Below, in pieces: positions 25,433 to 35,582 of a DNA stretch of 64,000 nucleotides. Source of the stretch: Hoeflea_A sp965216535 (GTDB taxonomy: Bacteria > Pseudomonadota > Alphaproteobacteria > Rhizobiales > Rhizobiaceae); the NCBI GenBank assembly GCA_965216535.1, contig OZ244175.1:2604001-2668000 (forward strand), in the 5' to 3' direction. Each line of letters opens with the position of its first letter. Position 1 is the first letter of the stretch. The position numbers and the translations under genes were made by a program. The notes under the pieces are model-generated. The model was given only the letters and a program-made list of their open reading frames with translations. It had not been told where the DNA came from and searched no databases.

Positions 25433-27112
25433 ATGGCCGACGTCAAATCCGACATTGAGATCGCTCGCGCAGCGCAGAAACAACCGATCATGGAAATCGG
25501 CGCCAAGCTGGGGATCCCGAGCGAAAGCCTGCTGCCTTACGGCCATGACAAGGCCAAGATCTCGGCCGATTTCATCGCCGCCCAGAAGGGCCGCGACGAC
25601 GGCAAGCTGATCCTGGTGACGGCGATCAATCCGACGCCAGCCGGCGAAGGCAAGACAACGACGACCGTTGGCCTCGGTGACGGCCTCAACCGTATCGGAA
25701 AGAAGGCAGTCATCTGCATCCGCGAGGCGTCACTTGGGCCGTGCTTCGGCGTCAAGGGTGGTGCGGCCGGTGGTGGCTATGCGCAGGTTGTGCCGATGGA
25801 GGACATGAACCTGCACTTCACCGGCGACTTCCACGCCATCACGTCGGCGCACAATCTGCTGTCGGCGATGATCGACAATCATATCTACTGGGGCAACGAT
25901 CTCGGCATCGACATGCGTCGGGTCGCCTGGCGCCGTGTCATGGACATGAATGATCGGGCACTTCGCGAGATTGTCTGCTCACTCGGTGGCGTCGCCAACG
26001 GCTTCCCGCGCGAGGCGGGCTTCGACATCACCGTTGCTTCGGAAGTTATGGCAATCCTCTGCCTGGCGAATGATCTGCAAGACCTGGAAAAGCGGCTCGG
26101 TGACATCATCATCGGCTATCGCCGCGACAAGACGCCGGTCTACTGCCGAGACATCAAGGCCGACGGCGCCATGGCGGTGCTGCTCAAAGACGCCATGCAG
26201 CCCAATCTCGTGCAGACGCTGGAGAACAATCCGGCCTTTGTGCACGGCGGCCCCTTCGCCAACATCGCCCATGGCTGTAACTCCGTCGTCGCCACGACGA
26301 CGGCGTTGAAACTCGGGGACTATGTGGTCACCGAGGCTGGCTTCGGTGCCGATCTCGGCGCAGAGAAATTCTTCGACATCAAGTGCCGCAAGGCCGGCCT
26401 GAAGCCCGATGCGGCGGTGATTGTCGCCACGGTGCGTGCCATGAAGATGAATGGCGGCGTCAAGAAGGAAGACCTCGGCGCGGAGAATGTTGGGGCGGTT
26501 GAACAGGGTTGCGCCAACCTCGGCCGGCATGTCCAGAACGTCAAAAAGTTTGGCGTTCCGGTCGTTGTTGCCATCAACCACTTCATTTCCGATACAGATG
26601 CCGAAGTCCAGGCGATCAAGGATTACGTTGCCACCTTGGGCGCGGAGGCCGTTCTGTGTCGCCACTGGGCTGAAGGCTCCGCCGGAATCGAGGATTTGGC
26701 CCACAAGGTGGTCGAACTCGCCGAGTCCGGTGCCTCGCAGTTCGCTCCTCTCTACGCAGATGACATGCCGCTGTTCGAGAAGATCGAGACCGTCGCGAAG
26801 AGCATCTACCACGCCTCGGAAGTCATCGCCGACAAGTCGGTTCGCGACCAGCTGCGGCAATGGGAAGAGCAGGGCTACGGCGACCTGCCGGTGTGCATGG
26901 CCAAGACCCAGTATTCCTTCTCGACCGATCCGAACCTGCGTGGCGCTCCGACCGATCACGCTGTTCCCATTCGCGAAGTGCGGCTATCGGCTGGCGCCGG
27001 GTTCATCGTGGTCATCACCGGTGCGATCATGACCATGCCCGGGCTGCCGCGTGTGCCTTCGTCCGAGAAGATCCACCTCAACGAAGCCGGCTATATCGAA
27101 GGCCTGTTCTGA
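25433..27112 (+). CDS. fhs: formate--tetrahydrofolate ligase
   Basis: A 559-residue cytoplasmic enzyme that condenses formate with tetrahydrofolate using ATP to give 10-formyl-THF for one-carbon metabolism. The ATP site TPAGEGKT is at residues 68-75 within INPTPAGEGKTTTTVGLGDGL-type sequence; REASLGPCFGVKGGAAGGGY, the FVHGGPFANIAHGC block and the C-terminal VVITGAIMTMPGLP are all diagnostic. Full family length. GAGGA lies upstream of the ATG. It is monocistronic and followed by the trp attenuator. Confidence 0.97.
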   Translation: MADVKSDIEIARAAQKQPIMEIGAKLGIPSESLLPYGHDKAKISADFIAAQKGRDDGKLILVTAINPTPAGEGKTTTTVGLGDGLNRIGKKAVICIREASLGPCFGVKGGAAGGGYAQVVPMEDMNLHFTGDFHAITSAHNLLSAMIDNHIYWGNDLGIDMRRVAWRRVMDMNDRALREIVCSLGGVANGFPREAGFDITVASEVMAILCLANDLQDLEKRLGDIIIGYRRDKTPVYCRDIKADGAMAVLLKDAMQPNLVQTLENNPAFVHGGPFANIAHGCNSVVATTTALKLGDYVVTEAGFGADLGAEKFFDIKCRKAGLKPDAAVIVATVRAMKMNGGVKKEDLGAENVGAVEQGCANLGRHVQNVKKFGVPVVVAINHFISDTDAEVQAIKDYVATLGAEAVLCRHWAEGSAGIEDLAHKVVELAESGASQFAPLYADDMPLFEKIETVAKSIYHASEVIADKSVRDQLRQWEEQGYGDLPVCMAKTQYSFSTDPNLRGAPTDHAVPIREVRLSAGAGFIVVITGAIMTMPGLPRVPSSEKIHLNEAGYIEGLF

Positions 27113-27186
27113 TTGATCGCGGTCGTTCGAGCCAGGCGGTGCAATTGCTGCTTGCGCTCGACGCCTGCCGACGCTAACACAAAGCC

Positions 27187-27231
27187 ATGAAACAGATGAT
27201 CGTCATTGCAAACTGGTGGTGGGCTCGCTAA
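27187..27231 (+). CDS. trpL: trp operon leader peptide
   Basis: A 14-codon open frame, MKQMIVIANWWWAR, with three adjacent Trp codons (TGG TGG TGG) starting at codon 10. It lies 100 bases before trpE(G) and is followed by mutually exclusive RNA structures. Stalling at the Trp codons when tryptophan is scarce should favour the antiterminator. Trp leader peptides with three Trp codons before a fused trpE(G) are known in Rhizobium/Sinorhizobium. Confidence 0.93.
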   Translation: MKQMIVIANWWWAR

Positions 27232-27297
27232 CGGCGGCCGCGATCAGTCATGCATTGACACCAGACAAAGGCCGCCGGAGTTCCCGGCGGCTTTTTT
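27232..27297 (+). promoter_or_regulatory. trpE(G) attenuator: antiterminator and intrinsic terminator
   Basis: The terminator is GCCGCCGG (27271-27278) paired with CCGGCGGC (27284-27291), loop of five bases, followed by TTTTTT (27292-27297). The strand CGGCGGC at 27232-27238, right after the leader stop codon, is fully complementary to GCCGCCG at 27271-27277 and can form the competing antiterminator. Ribosome stalling on the Trp codons would leave that strand free. Confidence 0.9.
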
Positions 27298-27330
27298 GCG
27301 TCGGGCCTTCGCACAACCGAGGATCGAGAG

Positions 27331-29508
27331 ATGACGGCAGCAACGGCAGGAAACGATACCGATATTTTCGTCACACGCGGCGGCGTGGAGGTCGAGCGCA
27401 CACGAACGGCGACAGACTACGATGGCGCCATCGACACCTATATCGATGCGCTGGATTCCCGACGCGGTGCGGTGTTTTCCTCGAACTACGAATATCCGGG
27501 CCGCTATACCCGCTGGGATACCGCGATCGTCGATCCGCCGCTGTCGATCATCGGCCGCGGGCGCTCCATGCACCTGGAGGCGCACAACGAGCGCGGCGAG
27601 GCTTTGCTTTCGATCATCGGCGGGCGCTTGGAGCGGCAGTCGGATGTGATCCTCGGCGACCGGACCAAGCGACGCCTCGATCTGACCGTCAAGGACCCGG
27701 AACGCGGCTTTACCGAGGAAGAACGTTCTCGCGTGCCAACGGTGTTTTCCGTGCTTCGTGCCATCGTGGATCTGTTCCACACGGAAGAGGACAGCAATTT
27801 CGGCCTCTATGGAGCATTTGGATACGACCTGGCCTTCCAGTTCGATCACGTGCCTTTGCAGCGCGATCGCGACGAAAGCCAACGGGACCTGGTGCTTTAC
27901 GTTACCGACGAAATTCTGGTGGTCGACCACCACACGGCGCGGGCCTGGATCGATCGCTACGACTTTTCCCGGCGCGACTTCACCACCATCGGTAAATCGC
28001 GGGAGGTGGAGGCGGAACCGTTTCGCATGTCCGAAGAGACGCCGCCGCGAAGCGATCACCGGCCAGGCGAGTATTCCGAGCTTGTGCGCAAGGCCAAGGA
28101 GAGTTTCAAGCGTGGCGATCTGTTCGAAGTGGTTCCCGGGCAGATGTTCTTCGAGCGCTGCACCAGCCAACCATCGGCCATCGCCCGACGGCTGAAGGAA
28201 ACCAACCCGTCACCCTATTCCTTCTACATCAATCTCGGGGAGGGCGAGTATCTCGTCGGGGCGTCGCCGGAGATGTTTGTGCGGGTCACCGGCCGGCGTG
28301 TCGAGACCTGTCCGATCTCGGGGACCATCAAGCGTGGCGATGATGCGATTTCCGATTCCGAACAGATCCTCAAACTGCTCAACTCCAAGAAGGATGAGTC
28401 GGAGCTCACCATGTGCTCCGACGTAGACCGCAACGACAAGAGCCGGGTGTGCGAACCGGGTTCCGTGCGGGTGATCGGGCGTCGGCAGATCGAAATGTAC
28501 TCGCGGCTCATCCACACGGTCGATCATATCGAGGGCCGGTTGCAGGACGGGCTCGATGCTTTCGATGCGTTTTTGAGCCACGCCTGGGCGGTGACCGTCA
28601 CCGGCGCGCCGAAACTGTGGGCGATGCGGTTCATCGAGGAGCATGAAAAGAGCCCCCGGGCCTGGTACGGCGGTGCGATCGGCATGGTCGGCTTCAATGG
28701 CGACATGAACACCGGTCTGACGCTGCGCACCATCCGCATCAAGGACGGAATCGCCGAAGTAAGGGCGGGGGCGACGCTGCTCTTTGATTCCGTGCCCGAA
28801 GAAGAAGAGGCGGAAACGGAGCTGAAGGCGTCGGCCATGCTGGCCGCTATCCGTGACGCAGGGCAAACCAACACCGAAACGGCAGGCCGGGCAACAGCAC
28901 GTGTCGGTGACGGAGTACGCATTCTGCTGGTCGACCATGAAGATTCCTTCGTCCATACCTTGGCCAACTATTTCCGCCAGACCGGTGCGGCGGTGACTAC
29001 GGTGCGCACGCCGGTGGATGATTCCATATTCGATACGGTGAACCCGGATCTGGTGGTGTTGTCGCCGGGACCCGGTCGTCCGAAAGACTTCGATTGCAAG
29101 GCAACGATCAAACGGGCTCGCAGCCGGAATTTGCCGCTGTTCGGTGTCTGTCTTGGCTTGCAGGCGATCACGGAGGCCTATGGTGGTGAGTTGCGAACAC
29201 TGGCGCTGCCGATGCACGGCAAGCCTTCACGCATTCGGATCGAACAGCAGGGGATCGTGTTTTCCGGCCTAGGCAAGGAAGCGACAGTCGGGCGCTATCA
29301 CTCGATGTTTGCTGATCCGGCCACGCTGGCGTCCGAGTTCGACATTACGGCCGAAAGCGAGGATGGCACGATCATGGGGATCGAGCATCGGAGCGAACCG
29401 GTCGCAGCTGTCCAGTTTCACCCGGAATCGATCATGAGCCTGGGGCAGGATGCCGGGATGCGGATGATTGAAAACGTGGTTGCCCACCTGGCACGGCGAG
29501 GCGATTGA
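27331..29508 (+). CDS. trpE(G): anthranilate synthase, fused components I and II
   Basis: A 725-residue fusion that makes anthranilate from chorismate and glutamine. Component I (about 1-520) shows the chorismate-binding blocks LVGASPEMFVRV, PISGTIKRG, SDVDRNDKSRVC, HTVDHIEGRL and GAPKLWAMRFIEEHE. Component II (about 535-725) is a class I glutamine amidotransferase with nucleophile Cys607 in FGVCLGLQAI and the VQFHPESIMS His-Glu pair. The fused form is typical of Rhizobiales. It is controlled by the attenuator upstream. GATCGAGAG precedes the ATG. Confidence 0.97.
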   Translation: MTAATAGNDTDIFVTRGGVEVERTRTATDYDGAIDTYIDALDSRRGAVFSSNYEYPGRYTRWDTAIVDPPLSIIGRGRSMHLEAHNERGEALLSIIGGRLERQSDVILGDRTKRRLDLTVKDPERGFTEEERSRVPTVFSVLRAIVDLFHTEEDSNFGLYGAFGYDLAFQFDHVPLQRDRDESQRDLVLYVTDEILVVDHHTARAWIDRYDFSRRDFTTIGKSREVEAEPFRMSEETPPRSDHRPGEYSELVRKAKESFKRGDLFEVVPGQMFFERCTSQPSAIARRLKETNPSPYSFYINLGEGEYLVGASPEMFVRVTGRRVETCPISGTIKRGDDAISDSEQILKLLNSKKDESELTMCSDVDRNDKSRVCEPGSVRVIGRRQIEMYSRLIHTVDHIEGRLQDGLDAFDAFLSHAWAVTVTGAPKLWAMRFIEEHEKSPRAWYGGAIGMVGFNGDMNTGLTLRTIRIKDGIAEVRAGATLLFDSVPEEEEAETELKASAMLAAIRDAGQTNTETAGRATARVGDGVRILLVDHEDSFVHTLANYFRQTGAAVTTVRTPVDDSIFDTVNPDLVVLSPGPGRPKDFDCKATIKRARSRNLPLFGVCLGLQAITEAYGGELRTLALPMHGKPSRIRIEQQGIVFSGLGKEATVGRYHSMFADPATLASEFDITAESEDGTIMGIEHRSEPVAAVQFHPESIMSLGQDAGMRMIENVVAHLARRGD

Positions 29509-29526
29509 CCGTCTGAAACGAAACGG

Positions 29527-29555
29527 TTGCCGTCAAATACGCTCCCGGTTATAAC
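29527..29555 (+). promoter_or_regulatory. putative promoter of leuA transcript
   Basis: TTGCCG (29527-29532) and TATAAC (29550-29555) are separated by 17 bases, a fair sigma-70-type match just after trpE(G). The transcript would begin close to the candidate leader ATG at 29563, more than 240 bases upstream of leuA. Confidence 0.4.
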
Positions 29556-29562
29556 AGCGCCC

Positions 29563-29688
29563 ATGTTTGAAACAGTGGCTGACATTTCCGGAAATGGGAA
29601 CAGCGCCGACCATGTATTGTCGGCGGCGCGTCGTCATGTCCTATCCAGCCTTCTTCTCGGCCTTACTGGCGATCGCCGGGCTCGTTAG
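29563..29688 (+). CDS. candidate leucine-rich leader peptide for leuA
   Basis: A 41-codon frame upstream of leuA whose later part reads HVLSSLLLGLTGDRRAR and then stops. Five Leu codons fall in eight positions and are CTA, CTT, CTT, CTC, CTT, codons that are rare in this GC-rich genome, as expected of an attenuation leader. Downstream dyads exist (AGGAGC near 29687 with GGCTCCT near 29724; TCGCGGT/ACCGCGA just before leuA), but none ends in a clear T run, so the mechanism is unproven. The true start could be an internal codon. Confidence 0.45.
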   Translation: MFETVADISGNGNSADHVLSAARRHVLSSLLLGLTGDRRAR

Positions 29689-29812
29689 AGGAGCGTCCGG
29701 CGGTCGATTTGCCGCTGGCACTGGCTCCTTTCACTCACTATTGAAAGAATGACCTGAACGGTCGCGGTACGTCGATAGAACGGCCGGACCGCGAGACTGA
29801 CGAGAGACTACA

Positions 29813-31528
<1,716 letters not shown>

Positions 31529-31561
31529 AGCGGCCAGATACGGCAACAAGGCCATGTGTTG

Positions 31562-32350
31562 ATGTCCGAGCCACTCCTTTGCGTTGAGATTGGCGCGGCA
31601 GAGGCCGCGCCGATCGTTTTTCTGCACGGTTTCGGCGCAGCCGCCTTTGTGTGGTCTGATCTGCAGCAGGACTTCGCCGGCGAGCGACCGTCACTGGCTT
31701 ACGATCTGCCGGGTCATGGCCAATCGCTTCAGGCGGATGGGGTCGGCAGCGCCGGACATATGGCCGGCGCTGTGTCTGCTGACCTGGCACGGCGCGGCAT
31801 TTCCCGGGCCCATTTCGTCGGTCACTCGATGGGCGGTGCGGTCGCCAGCAAGATCGCCCTGCGATCGCCGGAGCTCGTTGCTTCCATGACCCTGCTGGCG
31901 CCCGGCGGCTACGGTCCGGAAATCAACCACCGGCTGCTTCGTCGTTATGCATCGGCAGATGACCGGGATACACTCCTGGTTGTACTCGAGAATATGTACG
32001 GCTGGAACAGCCCAGTTCCGGACGACGTGATGAACGGGGTTTTCGAGAACCTCAACCGGCCTGGCGCAAGGCAAAAGCTGGAGATTGTTCTGGAGGCCAT
32101 CCTTGTGACCCGCAACGGTGGTGTGGAGCAGGGGGTGATCCGCCGGCAGGATCTCGCCACCTTGACCATGCCGGTCAAGGTTCTTTGGGGCACGCAGGAC
32201 CGTGTCGTCCCGACCCGTCAGGCCCACCGCCTGCCGCCGCTGTTTGCCGCCCATGTGTTTGAAGATACGGGCCACATGCTCATCGAGGAACGGCCTTCAG
32301 AGACGGCGCGACTGATCCGTCAAAACATCCAATCGGCGCGGGAAGAGTAA
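31562..32350 (+). CDS. alpha/beta-fold hydrolase
   Basis: A 262-residue hydrolase with HGFGAAAFVW (oxyanion strand), nucleophile Ser in FVGHSMGGAVASK, the acid in WGTQDRVVP and the catalytic His in DTGHMLIEE, the complete triad in order. The start follows leuA by 33 bases; ATG 31562 is used rather than the upstream GTG. Some relatives are encoded next to or fused to acetoin dehydrogenase subunits, but no such gene is near, so the substrate is open. Probably co-transcribed with leuA. Confidence 0.85.
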   Translation: MSEPLLCVEIGAAEAAPIVFLHGFGAAAFVWSDLQQDFAGERPSLAYDLPGHGQSLQADGVGSAGHMAGAVSADLARRGISRAHFVGHSMGGAVASKIALRSPELVASMTLLAPGGYGPEINHRLLRRYASADDRDTLLVVLENMYGWNSPVPDDVMNGVFENLNRPGARQKLEIVLEAILVTRNGGVEQGVIRRQDLATLTMPVKVLWGTQDRVVPTRQAHRLPPLFAAHVFEDTGHMLIEERPSETARLIRQNIQSAREE

Positions 32351-32433
32351 CAGTTGCGCAGTTCGAGGCGATTCAGTTCGCTGAGACAACGTCCTGTTCA
32401 GCAAGCGGAATTCACCACACTTCAAGTTTTGAT

Positions 32434-34026
32434 TCAACTTGCCCGGTCCAGGTCAATGCTCCGTGTCACGCCGATGGCTTCGAGAAATGCCGCGTCGTGG
32501 CTAACGACCAGCAACGCACCGTCATAGGCCCGCACAGCCGCTTCCAACGCTTCCATTGCGCGAAGATCCAGATGGTTCGTCGGTTCGTCGAGCACCAGCA
32601 TTTGGGGCGGCTGCGGACCGCCCAGAACCGCAGCCAGAGCTGCTCTCAATTTTTCGCCGCCACTCAGTGTGGCGACGGTTTGCAGTGCTGCTTCGTTTCG
32701 GAACAGAAAACGGGCGAGGGCCGAGCGGCATGCGTTGTCGACTGCACCCGGATTGAGGCTCCTGAAATTGTCGGAAACACTCAACTCCGGGTCGAGCAGG
32801 CTCATGTCCTGATCGAGCATGGCGGTCTGTACATGCAGCCGGACGTTGCCTTCGTGAGGTTTCAGTTTGCCGGTCAACAGGCGCAGCAAAGTGGTCTTGC
32901 CTGAACCGTTGCGGCCGGTTATCGCCACCCGCTCGGGACCTCTGATCGTCAGTGACAGATCGCGAATGACCGGCGTGCCGTCACCCGGACCACCGGTCAG
33001 CTCGCTGGCCTCAATCACCGTCTTGCTGGCTTGCAAGCCCGTCGATTTCAGCACCATTGTTATGGGCTGAAGGATGGCTATCTGCGATTGAGCTTCAGTC
33101 AGTGCCTTTTCCGCGGCTTCCCTTTGCCGATCGGCAAGCCGTGCCTGTGACCCTCCAGTCTGCTGCGAGCGGTTGCGCATTGTGTTGAGGAGGATTTTCG
33201 GCTGATCGCGCTTTGCCCGGCGGCGGTGGCCACGACCGTCGCTGCGTTCCTTGCGTTCACGTCGGGTCTGCGTTTGCCGTTCGATCCTTTTCAGGTCGCT
33301 TTCGGCAACATCGCGGCGGTGTTCGGCCGCCTGCAGATCGAGGGCGCGACGGGCGTTGTAGGCGCTCCAATTGCCACCATAGAGCTTTGCACCAAGCGAA
33401 CTGAGTTCGACGATGGCGTCCATCTCTTCGAGCAGCGCTCGGTCGTGGCTTGCGACAATGGCCGTGCCGTTCCAACCGACAAGCGCTTTGTGAATCGCGC
33501 GACGACCTTCGGTATCGAGATTGTTGGTCGGTTCGTCGAGCAGCAGAATGTCGGGGTCCGCAAACAGCAGTGCTGCCAACTGCAGGCGGGTGGTTTCGCC
33601 GCCGCTGAGCTCAACGAGCGGCCGACCCGGTTCCAGTCCGGCCAGACCAACGCGGGACATGCTCTCCTGCAGACGCGGTTCGATTGTCCAGTCGGCAAGC
33701 GTCAGGTCGTCGGGGTACATGCAGTCAGTCTCGATACGCTTCAGCCGGGCAAGATCAGCTGAAGCATCGAAAAGATCGGCGACGGTCTCCCCAGGATCGC
33801 CTGATGCGGACTGACGCATCATGGCGATCCGTCCATGGGCAATCACGTCGCCTGATGACGGCGTGAGCTCGCCGGCAAGTATTCGCAGCAACGTGGACTT
33901 GCCGCTGCCGTTGTCGCCGATAAGGCCGGTACGACCGGGAGAGAAAGCGAGATTGAGATGTGAGAGAAGCCGACTACCGTCGGGCGTGGACCACGACAGG
34001 TCCTTGACAGAAATGGAAGCATGCAT
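32434..34026 (-). CDS. ABC-F family ATP-binding protein
   Basis: A 530-residue soluble protein with two ABC domains and no membrane part. First domain: GDNGSGKST near 37, LSGGETTRLQLAALL, LLLDEPTNNLD. Second: GRNGSGKTTLLRLL, LSGGEKLRAALAAVL, VLDEPTNHLDL. The linker between them (about residues 225-320) is charged and Arg-rich (RRERKERSDGRGHRRR), like the P-site tRNA interaction motif of ABC-F proteins that act on the ribosome. Some members confer antibiotic resistance, others tune translation; which applies here is unclear. Convergent with the hydrolase. Confidence 0.9.
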   Translation of the reverse strand: MHASISVKDLSWSTPDGSRLLSHLNLAFSPGRTGLIGDNGSGKSTLLRILAGELTPSSGDVIAHGRIAMMRQSASGDPGETVADLFDASADLARLKRIETDCMYPDDLTLADWTIEPRLQESMSRVGLAGLEPGRPLVELSGGETTRLQLAALLFADPDILLLDEPTNNLDTEGRRAIHKALVGWNGTAIVASHDRALLEEMDAIVELSSLGAKLYGGNWSAYNARRALDLQAAEHRRDVAESDLKRIERQTQTRRERKERSDGRGHRRRAKRDQPKILLNTMRNRSQQTGGSQARLADRQREAAEKALTEAQSQIAILQPITMVLKSTGLQASKTVIEASELTGGPGDGTPVIRDLSLTIRGPERVAITGRNGSGKTTLLRLLTGKLKPHEGNVRLHVQTAMLDQDMSLLDPELSVSDNFRSLNPGAVDNACRSALARFLFRNEAALQTVATLSGGEKLRAALAAVLGGPQPPQMLVLDEPTNHLDLRAMEALEAAVRAYDGALLVVSHDAAFLEAIGVTRSIDLDRAS

Positions 34027-34129
34027 GGCGCGTTGAGATCCGGTTGAAAGCCTGGGTGTTCAAAGCATTCAAGCGGCGTTCCATGACGTACCGTCCTGTT
34101 TGTGTTGCGTGTAGCCCGGATGTAGATGA

Positions 34130-34194
34130 GATGCGGCGGCTTTTCAAGAAACGTCGCCGCATCCGGTGTTCGCGTTGTTGAGCCCCTAGGGGCT
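34130..34194. terminator. two palindromic stem-loops between ABC-F and CDGSH genes
   Basis: GATGCGGCG (34130-34138) pairs with CGCCGCATC (34155-34163), and AGCCCCTAGGGGCT (34181-34194) is a perfect 14-base palindrome 12 bases past the CDGSH gene stop on the minus strand. No T run follows either. The second is a plausible terminator for the CDGSH gene; the first lies in the upstream region of the ABC-F gene. Confidence 0.45.
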
Positions 34195-34205
34195 TCCTGT
34201 TCCTG

Positions 34206-34838
34206 CTAGTCGTCGTCCTTCCAGCCTGCGTCGACGTGGCTGCCGTCGCAGAACGGCTTGTTGCCGGATTGGCCGCAGCGGCACAGGACGTATTTTTGCT
34301 CAGATTGGCCCTCGGCCCAATATTCAGCGGAGACCGGGATATTGTGGACCTGGTATGGGCCGTTCTTTTCGATGGTGATGGCGACTTCAGCGGCGGCCGT
34401 CAATTCCGGTTCGCCGCCTGATCTTGCATAGCGCAAGGCCCCTGACGGGCAGGCGCGCATGACGTCCAGGATCTCATCGACCGACCCGTTGTCGGGCTGG
34501 ATCCAGGGTCGCTGGCTTGTATCGAAAACCGACGGGGCAAGTTTGGCGCATTCGCCGGCATGAGAGCACAGAAGCCTGTTGTAGTAGATGGTGATTTCCT
34601 CACCCGCGTAAGACCGGGCACCGTCCTTGTCGGCAACGTCGGAACAGGCGCTGTCGAACCCGATCTTGCTGTGGGTTCCGTCACAGAAGGGCTTGTTCTG
34701 CGAACCACCACAGCGACACAGCGCCATGACAGGCTTCGCCTCAGCGGCTGTCCCATCCGCCATCTGCAAGTTACTGAGGTTCTTGACCACCAGGGGGCCG
34801 TTTTCGCGTTGTTCGATGACCACCTGTTCGTTGCTCAT
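34206..34838 (-). CDS. CDGSH iron-sulfur protein with central mono-cluster domain
   Basis: A 210-residue protein with three redox modules. CDGSH domains are at 41-56 (CRCGGSQNKPFCDGTH) and 186-201 (CRCGQSGNKPFCDGSH), each with three Cys and one His for a [2Fe-2S] cluster. Between them, about 80-140, is a divergent 4Fe-4S mono-cluster domain (Fer4_19) with Cys91, Cys97 and Cys130-Pro. It is probably a cytoplasmic electron-transfer or cluster-handling protein. It is monocistronic on the minus strand, and no partner oxidoreductase is adjacent. Confidence 0.9.
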   Translation of the reverse strand: MSNEQVVIEQRENGPLVVKNLSNLQMADGTAAEAKPVMALCRCGGSQNKPFCDGTHSKIGFDSACSDVADKDGARSYAGEEITIYYNRLLCSHAGECAKLAPSVFDTSQRPWIQPDNGSVDEILDVMRACPSGALRYARSGGEPELTAAAEVAITIEKNGPYQVHNIPVSAEYWAEGQSEQKYVLCRCGQSGNKPFCDGSHVDAGWKDDD

Positions 34839-35068
34839 GCCCTTCCTCCCGGTTTGCTGGCTTTCGGCTTGCTGTCCACCATGATGACCAATTTGCCGAA
34901 AGCGTCAACGCGTCACGGCAGGGCAGTTGCATGTCTCCTGGAGCCGGGAATCTGGTTCGGATCAAAAAAGCTGAAGTGACGGTCAAGATTTGTCGTTTGT
35001 CGACGTCGGTTGGGGACCCTAACTGCAAGCCTCACGCAGACCGAGCCATTTCAGAAAAGGAGATCGTC

Positions 35069-35332
35069 ATGGCCCAATCGCTAACCCATTCGTCGGTCCC
35101 CGGCCATTTGCCAGCCGGACCCGTTTCAGCTGAAACATTGCGTACCGCCTCGGCCCCCAAAGCCTCGTTCACGGTTGCGGTGATGGCCGCCACTCTTGCG
35201 TTGCTGATCGGATTGAGCGCTGTCGATATTCACTGGGACAATGCGCCGGAGGCCGATCACAGCACAACCTGGGATCGCCAGGTGCATGAGCTTGACGGAC
35301 GTGGCAAATGGGCCGGCTATCTGAAGCCCTGA
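35069..35332 (+). CDS. small single-span membrane protein of unknown function
   Basis: An 87-residue protein. ATG 35069 has AAAAGGAG at a good distance and is preferred over a longer start at 34931. Residues about 32-50 (FTVAVMAATLALLIGLSAV) form one transmembrane helix; the N-terminal 30 residues are polar and the C-terminal part ends ELDGRGKWAGYLKP. No family was recognised. It stands alone between divergent CDGSH and co-directional rsgA, 250 bases from the latter. Confidence 0.65.
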   Translation: MAQSLTHSSVPGHLPAGPVSAETLRTASAPKASFTVAVMAATLALLIGLSAVDIHWDNAPEADHSTTWDRQVHELDGRGKWAGYLKP

Positions 35333-35403
35333 GCCGGCACTTGCATTCGCCACGTCGCTACACGATATTGCCGGTATCAAAGAAACCGCAAAGGATGATT
35401 TTC

Positions 35404-35539
35404 ATGACAGCCATTGTAATCATTCCGGCCGGACGCGTGGGATCGCGCCGCCAGTGAATGGCTGAGGGAGCCGTAGCCTCGGTTCCCGGATTCTCTCTCG
35501 ACCGGCCATAGGCCAATTCGCGGACCGCTTGTGAAGCGG
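35404..35539 (+). promoter_or_regulatory. possible leader region of rsgA: 17-codon frame and hairpins
   Basis: A 17-codon frame MTAIVIIPAGRVGSRRQ (35404-35457) has AAAGGATGA just upstream. It is followed by a stem-loop GGGAGCCG/CGGTTCCC (35466-35473 with 35480-35487) and a second short hairpin CCGCTT-GTG-AAGCGG (35525-35539) with a T-rich stretch after it. This could be the end of the preceding gene's transcript or a regulatory leader of rsgA. Confidence 0.25.
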
Positions 35540-35582
35540 ACCGTGACTTTTTGCGTCTATTGTTCAAGAGAGAGATAAGACA

